Of a stretch of 64,000 bases of DNA, positions 52,250 to 59,965 are shown in pieces; positions within the stretch are counted from its first letter, which is position 1; each line of letters begins with the position of its first letter. The position numbers and the translations under genes are program-made. This stretch comes from Pantanalinema rosaneae. Lineage in GTDB: Bacteria; Cyanobacteriota; Cyanobacteriia; Leptolyngbyales; Leptolyngbyaceae. The notes below the pieces were generated by a model, which saw nothing but the letters and a program-made list of their open reading frames with translations, did no database searches and was not told the origin of the DNA. Location of the stretch: the NCBI RefSeq assembly GCF_050753385.1, contig NZ_JBLZFZ010000035.1:1-64000 (forward strand). Reading direction: 5' to 3'.

Positions 52250-53080
52250 ATGAAAGTTAAACTGAACTGGTTAAAAGGCTTACTTTATATTGGATTGATT
52301 GTCTATGCTGGGATTACCTTAATCCCCTTTCTCTGGGCATTATCTGCCTCCTTTAAATCGCTGGCTGAAATTTCCAGTGGAGCAATTAATCTGATCCCTA
52401 AGCAATTCACATTGGACAATTACCGCCAAATCTTTTTAGAAGAGCCCCTATTCCCCCGGTGGCTGTTTAATAGCTTAGTTGTTGCTACAAGTGTCACAAT
52501 CCTCAATTTGATTTGTAATTCTTTAGCTGGCTATGCCTTAACTCGACTGCAATTTCGGGGTCAACGATTTTGGTTTTTCTTAGTGTTAGCCGTGTTAGCG
52601 GTTCCAGCCCAGGTTACCCTGATTCCGACTTTTTTAATTCTCAAAACTCTGGGTTGGCTGAATTCCTATCAAGGCATGATTGTTCCTTCAATGGTGAATG
52701 CCACCTTCATTTTTATGATGCGCCAATTTTTTGTCAATTTTCCCGCTGAATTGGAAGAAGCTGCCGCCTTAGATGGCTTAAATCGCTTAGAGACTTTCTG
52801 GCATATTGTTCTGCCACTTGCCAAACCTGCCTTAGCTGCCCAAACAATTCTAATCTTTATGGGCAGTTGGAATAATTTTTTATTACCTGTCGTGATTTTA
52901 TTCGACCCAGAAATGTTCACCTTGCCGTTAGGACTGAATACCTTTAAGGGGCAATATATTAGCTATTGGAATATCATCATGGCGGCCTCTATGGTATTTA
53001 CCCTGCCAGTATTAGGACTTTATATCTTTTTTAATCGCTACTTTATTCAGGGAGTGACCTTTACGGGTGGCAAAAGTTAA
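52250..53080 (+). CDS. Sugar ABC transporter permease, MalG type
   Basis: A 276-residue second permease with six helices and the EAA loop EEAAALDGLNRLETFWHIVLPLAKP. Typical MalG-family features are LIPFLWALSASFKS near the N-terminus and GQYISYWNIIMAASMV before the last helix. It is 33 bp downstream of the MalF-type gene and would form a heterodimer with it. Like its partner it is AT-richer than the surroundings. Its 3' end converges on a universal-stress gene. Confidence 0.9.
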   Translation: MKVKLNWLKGLLYIGLIVYAGITLIPFLWALSASFKSLAEISSGAINLIPKQFTLDNYRQIFLEEPLFPRWLFNSLVVATSVTILNLICNSLAGYALTRLQFRGQRFWFFLVLAVLAVPAQVTLIPTFLILKTLGWLNSYQGMIVPSMVNATFIFMMRQFFVNFPAELEEAAALDGLNRLETFWHIVLPLAKPALAAQTILIFMGSWNNFLLPVVILFDPEMFTLPLGLNTFKGQYISYWNIIMAASMVFTLPVLGLYIFFNRYFIQGVTFTGGKS

Positions 53081-53151
53081 TCGCGATTTTGCTCCCGCCA
53101 GTGTAGCCGTCTCAAAAAACGGTTTAAAGTTCTTCTGCCTGACATAAGAAA

Positions 53152-53186
53152 AGACTGGGCAATTGAACTATCTGTCAACTCCCAGT
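53152..53186. terminator. Hairpin between permease and Usp genes
   Basis: GACTGGG at 53152-53158 and CCCAGTC at 53180-53186 can pair, with a further TTGA/TCAA inside. It lies in the 190-bp gap between convergent genes; no T-tract follows, so termination is only a possibility. Confidence 0.35.
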
Positions 53187-53270
53187 CATCATCACTCAGC
53201 CCAATACAGGAAACTTTTAATTCAATCTATCCTTAATGATGCGCGATCGCTCCCAACAATCGAATCATCA

Positions 53271-53810
53271 TCAATGGCTACTCGTCGTCAGGGACTCAGT
53301 GGCTTTTATCTCAGCCACACTACCCTTACCTTGAATTGTTAATACCGAACAGGGCGCATGATGTAAGACATAGTTACTCACACTGCCTAATAACATTTCA
53401 CTCAACCCAGAGTGTCCCCGCCGTCCTAACACAATCAAATCAGCGCCCCAGGTATTCGCGATCGCGCAAATGGTTCGACCCGGAACCCCATGATTTTGGG
53501 TGTACTCAACTGCGATCCCAGCCGCCGTGGCTCGTTCGGCTAGGGACTGGAGCCATTGCCGACTTTCGCGTTCATGGGTTTCCCACTGGCGAGCGTAAGT
53601 TTTAATCGCTTCTTCATAAATACCGGGATAAACGCCATCCGGTCTGGGGTAAATCATTGGTGGTGCTTCCCCTTCCATTGGCGACATCACATGCAACAAC
53701 ATCAGCCGAGCCTGATGAGTCTGGGCTAGAGCGAGCGATCGCTCAAACACCTGCTGACCCATATCTGACCTGTCAAGGGCGACCAGAATTTTTTGGAATG
53801 GTGAAAACAT
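53271..53810 (-). CDS. Universal stress protein
   Basis: A 179-residue single-domain UspA-family protein. It starts FQKILVALDRSDMGQQVFER and contains the ATP-binding signature VLGRRGHSGLSEMLLGSVSNYVLHHAPCSVLTI (G-x2-G-x9-G-S type), so it probably binds ATP. An internal region rich in proline and tyrosine (APPMIYPRPDGVYPGIYEE) is common in cyanobacterial members. It is transcribed alone, upstream of the ppsA 3' end in the same direction with a gap of 190 bp. Confidence 0.93.
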   Translation of the reverse strand: MFSPFQKILVALDRSDMGQQVFERSLALAQTHQARLMLLHVMSPMEGEAPPMIYPRPDGVYPGIYEEAIKTYARQWETHERESRQWLQSLAERATAAGIAVEYTQNHGVPGRTICAIANTWGADLIVLGRRGHSGLSEMLLGSVSNYVLHHAPCSVLTIQGKGSVAEIKATESLTTSSH

Positions 53811-54000
53811 GGTCAGACTCCTTAATGAAAAAGGGCACAGGATACCAAACGTGCTTCTTGCAGAAGGGCGGTGGTTGTGAGACAGCCATCAAGCCTTCGG
53901 ATCAAGAAGTTGGAGGCAGCAGAGGTACGCTAGAGAGAGAACACGAACTAATCACAACCTGTATCCTGTACCCACATTCCTCTACTGCCGAAACCTGAAG

Positions 54001-56439
54001 CTAGAACTTCTCAGCTTCCGCAATTTCCAGAATCGTCTTCAGTACCGAGTCAGGATTGAGGCTGATGGAATGAATGCCTTGCTCAACCAGGAAGCGGGCG
54101 AATTCGGGATAATCGCTGGGAGCTTGACCGCAAATGCCAATCTTGCGACCTTTTTCCTTGGCGGTACGGATGACATCGCCGACCAACCGTTTAACGGCTG
54201 TATTGCGTTCGTCAAACAGGTGAGCCACCAGAGCGGAATCGCGATCGAGTCCTAGTGTTAACTGAGTCAGGTCATTCGAGCCGATCGAGAAGCCATCAAA
54301 CACTTCCGCAAATTCATCGGCTAACACGACGTTGCTGGGAATTTCGCACATCACATAGACTTGCAACCCATTCACACCGCGCTTCAGACCGTTGCGTTCC
54401 ATTTCCGCCAGTACCCGGCGACCTTCGTTGGGAGTGCGACAGAACGGGATCATTAAAATGACGTTGGTTAAGCCCATGTCATCCCGTACCCGCTTCATGG
54501 CTTTGCATTCCAGGGCATAGCCTTCGCGATATTTCTCGTCATAGTAGCGAGACGCACCACGCCAGCCGATCATCGGGTTTTCTTCATGGGGTTCAAATTC
54601 GCGTCCACCGAGCAGGTTGGCGTATTCGTTACTCTTGAAGTCCGACATCCGCACGATCACAGGCTTGGGATAGAAGGCAGCGGCGATCGCGCCCACTCCT
54701 TGCGCCAACTTATCGACAAAGAATTCGGGTTTGTCGTCGTACTGCTTGGTGATATCGGCGATCTTGTACTTGGCTAACTCATCCTTCAGTTCTTTGTAGT
54801 GGATCAGGGCTAAGGGGTGCGCTTGAATCTGGTTGGCAATGATGAACTCTAACCGCGCCAAGCCGACACCATCATTGGGAATGGCACAGAGACTAAAGGC
54901 TTCATCCGGATTACCCACATTCATCAAAATCTGGGTGCGCGTCCGAGGCAGGTTATCCAGAGCCACTTCCTTAACTTCAAACGGCAGTAGACCTTCATAG
55001 ACCTTGCCATCTTCCCCTTCACAGCAGGAGATCGTGATTTCCTGCCCGGTTTGGAGTTTTTCGGTGGCATCCCCACAACCAACGATCGCCGGAATCCCCA
55101 ACTCACGGGCAATAATCGCCGCGTGGCAGGTGCGTCCACCCTGGTTGGTGACGATCGCGCTGGCTTTCTTCATGATCGGTTCCCAATCGGGGTCGGTGCG
55201 GTTGGTGACCAGGACTTCTCCCGGTTTGAATTCGTCAATCCGATGGACATCCATGATCACGCGAGCCGTACCCTGTCCGACCATTTCACCCACCGCCCGA
55301 CCGAGGACTAACACTTTGCCTTTTTCGGTCATGCTATAGGACTTAAGGATATTGCCCGATTTCTGGGATTGCACCGTTTCGGGACGGGCTTGGACGATAA
55401 ACAGTTGTTCGGTCAGCCCATCCTTCGCCCACTCAATATCCATCGGGCTGTAACTACCACGAATTTGGGTGTAGTGGTCTTCAATAATGCACGCCCACTT
55501 CGCCAGTTGGATCACTTCATCGTCAGTGATGGAGTATTTGTCGCGTTCACTGTCAGGAACTGGCACGTTCTTGGTCAGTTTCGAGCCACCCACGTCATAG
55601 ATCATTTTGATCTCTTTGGTGCCGACCCGCTTCTTGACGATCGGCTTATAGCCCTGCTTCAAGGTGGGTTTGAATACAAAGAATTCGTCGGGATTAACCG
55701 CACCTTGCACCACATTTTCCCCTAACCCATAGGCAGAGGTAATAAAGGCGGCATCTTTGAAGCCCGTCTCGGTATCGATCGAGAACATAACTCCCGAAGC
55801 GGCTAAGTCAGACCGCACCATCTTTTGCACACCCACGGAGAGGGCAACTTCAAAGTGATCGAAGCCTTTAATGGTGCGATAGGAAATGGCGCGATCGGTG
55901 AAGATGGAGGCAAAGCACTTGTGGCAGGACTCTAACACCCCTTGCAGCCCGTGGACGTTCAAATAGGTTTCCTGTTGTCCAGCAAAACTAGCGTCTGGCA
56001 AGTCTTCGGCGGTGGCACTGGAACGAACCGCTACGTCGGTGTCAGCCCCATATTGTTGACATAATTCCGTATAACCCGCCGCGATCGCATCCTGTAAATC
56101 TTGGGGAAATGGCGTTTGCATCATCAACAAGCGGGCTTGTTTCCCCACCTGCCGCAAACTATTCATATCTTCAATATCAAGATCGGCAAACAGCAGACGC
56201 AGTTTTTCTTCTAAACCCGCCGTTTCAATGAAATAACGATAGGCGTAAGCTGTGGTCGCAAACCCGTTGGGAACATTGACACCTTTGCTGGTTAGTTGTT
56301 GAATCATTTCACCCAGCGAGGCATTCTTACCACCCACTAAGGGAATGTCGCTTAAACCAACCTGTTCAAATTTGAGTACAAAAGCGGTTTCTCTATTTGC
56401 TTGCGGGTCTACGTTGGAATCAATCGTAGTATTCAGCAT
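54001..56439 (-). CDS. ppsA: Phosphoenolpyruvate synthase
   Basis: An 812-residue enzyme that makes phosphoenolpyruvate from pyruvate and ATP (gluconeogenic direction). The N-terminal ATP-grasp domain contains LVGGKNASLGEM and VRSSATAEDLPDASFAGQQE, the swivelling domain has the phosphohistidine His439 in GGRTCHAAIIARELG, and the C-terminal PEP-binding barrel has GSNDLTQLTLGLDRD and ICGQAPSD. ATG 56439 is preferred since AAGAGGA lies eight bases before it; eleven more residues are open upstream. It is transcribed alone and the upstream spacer carries a dispersed repeat. Confidence 0.97.
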   Translation of the reverse strand: MLNTTIDSNVDPQANRETAFVLKFEQVGLSDIPLVGGKNASLGEMIQQLTSKGVNVPNGFATTAYAYRYFIETAGLEEKLRLLFADLDIEDMNSLRQVGKQARLLMMQTPFPQDLQDAIAAGYTELCQQYGADTDVAVRSSATAEDLPDASFAGQQETYLNVHGLQGVLESCHKCFASIFTDRAISYRTIKGFDHFEVALSVGVQKMVRSDLAASGVMFSIDTETGFKDAAFITSAYGLGENVVQGAVNPDEFFVFKPTLKQGYKPIVKKRVGTKEIKMIYDVGGSKLTKNVPVPDSERDKYSITDDEVIQLAKWACIIEDHYTQIRGSYSPMDIEWAKDGLTEQLFIVQARPETVQSQKSGNILKSYSMTEKGKVLVLGRAVGEMVGQGTARVIMDVHRIDEFKPGEVLVTNRTDPDWEPIMKKASAIVTNQGGRTCHAAIIARELGIPAIVGCGDATEKLQTGQEITISCCEGEDGKVYEGLLPFEVKEVALDNLPRTRTQILMNVGNPDEAFSLCAIPNDGVGLARLEFIIANQIQAHPLALIHYKELKDELAKYKIADITKQYDDKPEFFVDKLAQGVGAIAAAFYPKPVIVRMSDFKSNEYANLLGGREFEPHEENPMIGWRGASRYYDEKYREGYALECKAMKRVRDDMGLTNVILMIPFCRTPNEGRRVLAEMERNGLKRGVNGLQVYVMCEIPSNVVLADEFAEVFDGFSIGSNDLTQLTLGLDRDSALVAHLFDERNTAVKRLVGDVIRTAKEKGRKIGICGQAPSDYPEFARFLVEQGIHSISLNPDSVLKTILEIAEAEKF

Positions 56440-56988
56440 GTGCCTAGTCCTCTTAAAACGTTGGCTGAACATGGATGCTCAACCGTTCTGCTTGAAACTC
56501 AGTTGGTAGACCTGGTCTGAAGCGGGAGGTGAAACTGGCTCTAATAGCTTCGGCGGTTGGTCTGATGGTGTTCTGAGTCCCACATCCCTAGTTGTAGGGA
56601 AAGAATTTGAGGAACTTGTGAGGACAAATGTAGCGGCTCGGGAGATGTAATCTTTAGAAATATAACGGTTTGTTTAATGTGGGAGATTCGGCCTTACACT
56701 TCGCTGCCTAGCTCCCCAATACCCTACGGTGTACACACAAGTGATCTGCAACCTCAAGCTCCTGCATTTCGCCCCCCTAGCCCCCCCATTCTGGGGGAAT
56801 TAGAACGTTCAAAGTCCCCCAGAATATAGCCTGCGGCCTCGTAGAAAGAGGGCTTATAGCCCTACGGGTATACTAGAGAAGGGGGCGAGATGACTCAAAC
56901 ACAAACTCACCAACTTGTGTACATACCCTAGTGCTTAAGCTGGAGGTTGGGGGATTTTGCTGGTAGCTAACTCAACGTTTGATGGTTA
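56440..56988. other. 549-bp spacer upstream of ppsA with dispersed repeat
   Basis: It holds copy B of the G/C-tract repeat (56721-56929) and otherwise no recognised gene or RNA. The ppsA promoter must lie within about 280 bp of its left edge, between the start codon and the repeat, or inside the repeat. Confidence 0.4.
56721..56929. repeat. Dispersed G/C-tract repeat, copy B, in MITE-like frame
   Basis: The 119-bp core at 56770-56888 matches copy A (13691-13809). Inside it ATTCTGGGGGA and TCCCCCAGAAT-type segments can pair. Here the core is framed by outer inverted repeats, CCTACGGTGTACACACAAGT at 56723-56742 and ACTTGTGTACATACCCT at 56913-56929, which pair imperfectly. These outer ends differ from those around copy A. 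No coding capacity. The whole looks like a miniature inverted-repeat element. Confidence 0.75.
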
Positions 56989-58719
56989 CTATCGCGTAAC
57001 TTGAAGGCGTTTATCGCTGTTTAACAACGTAATGAAATCTTTGGAATTTAATGGACGGCTAAACAAATAGCCTTGCATGGCATTGCAACCATTTTGACGG
57101 AGAAATTCATATTGTTCTTGGGTTTCTACTCCCTCAGCAATCACCTTTAATTGCAAGCTTTGAGCCATCGCAATAATCGCTTTGGCGATCGCCGCATCAT
57201 TGGCATCGGTCGTAATATCTTGAACAAAGGATTGATCAATTTTTAAGACATCGATCGGAAATCGCTTGAGATAATTGAGGGAAGAATAGCCTGTGCCAAA
57301 ATCATCGATCGAGATTTGAATGCCCATTTGCTTCAGCTCTTGCAGGATCGAAATCGTGGTGTCTACATCTTCCATCACCGAAGTTTCAGTTAATTCGATC
57401 ACTAGCAATGCTGGGTCTAATTGGGTTTCTTGGAGCACTTGAGTCACCATACCCAATAAGTTGGCTTGCTTAAACTGCCGAGCGGATAGATTAACCGACA
57501 CGCGAATCGGCATTTGACTGGCATTGCGCCAAACCTGTGCCTGGGAACAAGCGGTGCGTAACACCCATTCTCCGATCGGCACAATTAAGCCCGTCTCCTC
57601 AGCCACCGGAATAAACTTTGCGGGTGAAACGCTGCCTAATTCGGGATGATTCCAACGCAGTAAGGCTTCCGCCCCAATAATTCGTCCAGTCACTAAGTTG
57701 ACCTGGGGTTGATAGTGCAGTTCCAATTCTTGATTAATCTGCGCCGATCGCAACTGACTCTCAATCATCCGCCGCTCTGAAATCAGCAGATCCATTTGCA
57801 CATCGTAAAAGGCAAATTGGCTCCCCCCCAGGGTTTTGGCTTGCCGCATCGCCGTATCGGCGCGACTGAGTAACGTATCCGGCGTATTGCCATCCTGAGG
57901 AAACAGCGCAATGCCTAAACTGCTATGAATTTGCACATATTGGTCAAATAGTTCATAGGGTTCTGCCAGAATCGTCAAAAGTTGCTTGGCAAATTCAACG
58001 ATCGCCGTCCGATTGCTGACATTGGTTAACAGCAGCCCAAATTCGTCTCCACTTAAACGGGCAATTTGTCCTTCGGTGGGAAACAAATGGCTCAACCGTT
58101 CCGCCACCGTTTGTAACAGTTGATCGCCACCGGAGTACCCCAAACTTAAGTTGATCGCTTTGAAGCGATTTAAATTCAAATACATTACGGCAATCAGGTG
58201 CTGCGATCGGCCGGCTTCCATCAGCAACTCTTGCAGGCGATGATGCAACAGAATGCGATTTGGCAGGTTAGTGAGGGGATCACGATAGGCCAACTGATTC
58301 AGACTGCGGGCAGCCCGCTTCATCTCATCAATATAAGGTTGGGTAATGGAAGCTTGTTTATCTAACCGAGCCGCGATCGCCCCTAACAATTCCGCCCGCG
58401 TAAAGGGTTTGGTCAGATAATCATCTGCCCCTAGTTCCATGCCCTGACGTAGCGCCGCGCGATCGGCTTTAGCACTGAGAAAAATGAAGGGAATTCGGGC
58501 GGTGGTGGGATGTTGCCGTAAGGCTTCTAACACTTCGTAGCCATCGCATTCCGGCATCATGATATCGCAGATAATTAAATCAGGCTCATGTTGCTGTGCC
58601 ATCGCGATCCCCGATCGCCCCTCTGAACTACTGATTGTTATGAAGCCTTCAGCTTGCAGTAGTTTGAGAATTAAACTCTGAACTGTCGAATCGTCTTCAA
58701 TGACGAGAATTCGAGTCAT
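56989..58719 (-). CDS. Response regulator with GGDEF and EAL domains
   Basis: A 576-residue protein: receiver domain (1-120; IEDD, phospho-acceptor Asp52 in CDIMMP, Lys104 in TKPF), GGDEF domain (about 145-310) and EAL domain (about 320-565). The GGDEF signature is SGDEF (223-227), and the metal-binding position upstream reads LNLNRFK rather than DxDxFK, so cyclase activity is doubtful. The EAL domain keeps EALLRW (351-356), ELTET, DDFGTGYSSL, LKIDQSFV and AEGVET, so c-di-GMP phosphodiesterase activity is likely and may be controlled by phosphorylation. No kinase gene is adjacent. Confidence 0.94.
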   Translation of the reverse strand: MTRILVIEDDSTVQSLILKLLQAEGFITISSSEGRSGIAMAQQHEPDLIICDIMMPECDGYEVLEALRQHPTTARIPFIFLSAKADRAALRQGMELGADDYLTKPFTRAELLGAIAARLDKQASITQPYIDEMKRAARSLNQLAYRDPLTNLPNRILLHHRLQELLMEAGRSQHLIAVMYLNLNRFKAINLSLGYSGGDQLLQTVAERLSHLFPTEGQIARLSGDEFGLLLTNVSNRTAIVEFAKQLLTILAEPYELFDQYVQIHSSLGIALFPQDGNTPDTLLSRADTAMRQAKTLGGSQFAFYDVQMDLLISERRMIESQLRSAQINQELELHYQPQVNLVTGRIIGAEALLRWNHPELGSVSPAKFIPVAEETGLIVPIGEWVLRTACSQAQVWRNASQMPIRVSVNLSARQFKQANLLGMVTQVLQETQLDPALLVIELTETSVMEDVDTTISILQELKQMGIQISIDDFGTGYSSLNYLKRFPIDVLKIDQSFVQDITTDANDAAIAKAIIAMAQSLQLKVIAEGVETQEQYEFLRQNGCNAMQGYLFSRPLNSKDFITLLNSDKRLQVTR

Positions 58720-59334
58720 TCCTATGGCACTCCACCTGATTTAGCAGTTGCTCCGATCCTTACTATGCCCATCCACTGGGGAGGGCTAACACCGATCGAT
58801 TACTGTAACAGCGATATAGCAACGAAGTAAACTCAAAGTAATCTTTGCTGCTAAAGGAATTCTGCTACCCTAAGGCGATCGCTGAATTGGATCTGGTGAT
58901 GGGTACGGATGAAGTTAACCCGTATCCCAGCTTACTTCTATCAACCAAAATCTTGAGTTTTATGAAGTGGACGAAACTCTCTGAAACCGAGAAAACCGTT
59001 TAATGCCCAAGGTTGAGTTATTTAGCTTAAGAAATCCTTTAGTAACTCGTTGCATCGCTCTGAGTCAGCAGCGCATACAATAGCTACCAAATCTACTGTG
59101 AGTCGGGGGTTGGCAAAGGTTGCCAGCCTAGAGTTTGTTGTTTATCTGCTCTGAAATGGTTTACAGATCGAAGTAAATCAGGTAATTATCTATCTTGCTG
59201 ACGATAAAACCTAGTTTTAGCGTTGGTATGCTGGAAAGCTCATTGAATGGTTCCGCTACTCTATTCGTGTTTTGTTGCTGGTGCAATTTTTGTTAGCCAG
59301 CATTGCCCAGGTCGTTACTCCCAGGTTATGCATT
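58720..59334. other. 615-bp divergent spacer
   Basis: No gene is recognised between the response-regulator gene and the CAAD-domain gene. A 6-bp perfect hairpin TGGCAA-AGG-TTGCCA lies at 59111-59125, and GGGTACGG near 58908 can pair imperfectly with CCGTATCCC near 58928. An in-frame extension of the CAAD gene to 59272 (21 residues, hydrophobic) seems non-native. The rest is AT-rich promoter-like sequence. Confidence 0.35.
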
Positions 59335-59766
59335 ATGAACCCTGAAGTGAAAGAAACTGAATTCTCTGCAAGTACAGACGTCAATGGGGATGATCCAACG
59401 ATGCTACCTGCTTCCACTAGCGATGCTAGCCAACAATGGCGGCAGGTGGGCGAAAAAGTCTATTCCTTCCTGTCTGGTCTGCCTGAATATCTCTCTGAAT
59501 TTTTTGGGGAGTACAAGCGACCCATTATTACATTGGGGCTGATTTTTGGTGGCATCGTCGGTGTCAAGCTAGTGCTAGCTGTTCTCGATGCCCTGAATGA
59601 TATTCCGCTATTGGCTCCAACCTTTGAATTGGTTGGCTTTGGCTACACTGCCTGGTTTGTGTATCGCTACTTGCTGCGGGCATCTAACCGTCAGGAGTTA
59701 GTTCAGGATATCGAAACCCTGAAGGATCAAGTTGTGGGTAGCATTAACTCCACGACAAAGAGCTAG
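59335..59766 (+). CDS. CAAD-domain thylakoid protein (CurT-like)
   Basis: A 143-residue protein with a disordered acidic N-terminus, an amphipathic helix (VYSFLSGLPEYLSEFFGEYK), two membrane helices (ITLGLIFGGIVGVKLVLAVL and a second in GFGYTAWFVYRYLL) and a C-terminal helix. This is the CAAD domain, shared by cyanobacterial aminoacyl-tRNA synthetase appendages and by CURT1/CurT proteins that bend thylakoid membranes. The free-standing form fits CurT, but paralogues exist, so I leave the symbol open. ATG 59335 fits the family length. Confidence 0.85.
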   Translation: MNPEVKETEFSASTDVNGDDPTMLPASTSDASQQWRQVGEKVYSFLSGLPEYLSEFFGEYKRPIITLGLIFGGIVGVKLVLAVLDALNDIPLLAPTFELVGFGYTAWFVYRYLLRASNRQELVQDIETLKDQVVGSINSTTKS

Positions 59767-59965
59767 ATCTTCCTAGCCTTGATTTTGCTCAGAGGCGCGA
59801 TCCGTCGCGCCTTTGTTGTTGATTGTCAGGAAGAAATTCATCCCTGCGATCGTGCATTTGTGATCCCCGCGCTAAACTAGCAGGGGAATTCCGGCTCAAT
59901 GCTCCAACGGATTCCTGTGAGCGTTGAGCCTTTGGTGTTTCGTTGTTGATTGTCTCAGGTGCAAT

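Noticed and set aside
51320..53080. Naming the permease pair ggtC/ggtD (glucosylglycerol transport)
   Set aside because: No ggtA ATPase, ggtB binding protein or glucosylglycerol synthesis genes nearby; sequence alone cannot separate the subfamilies.
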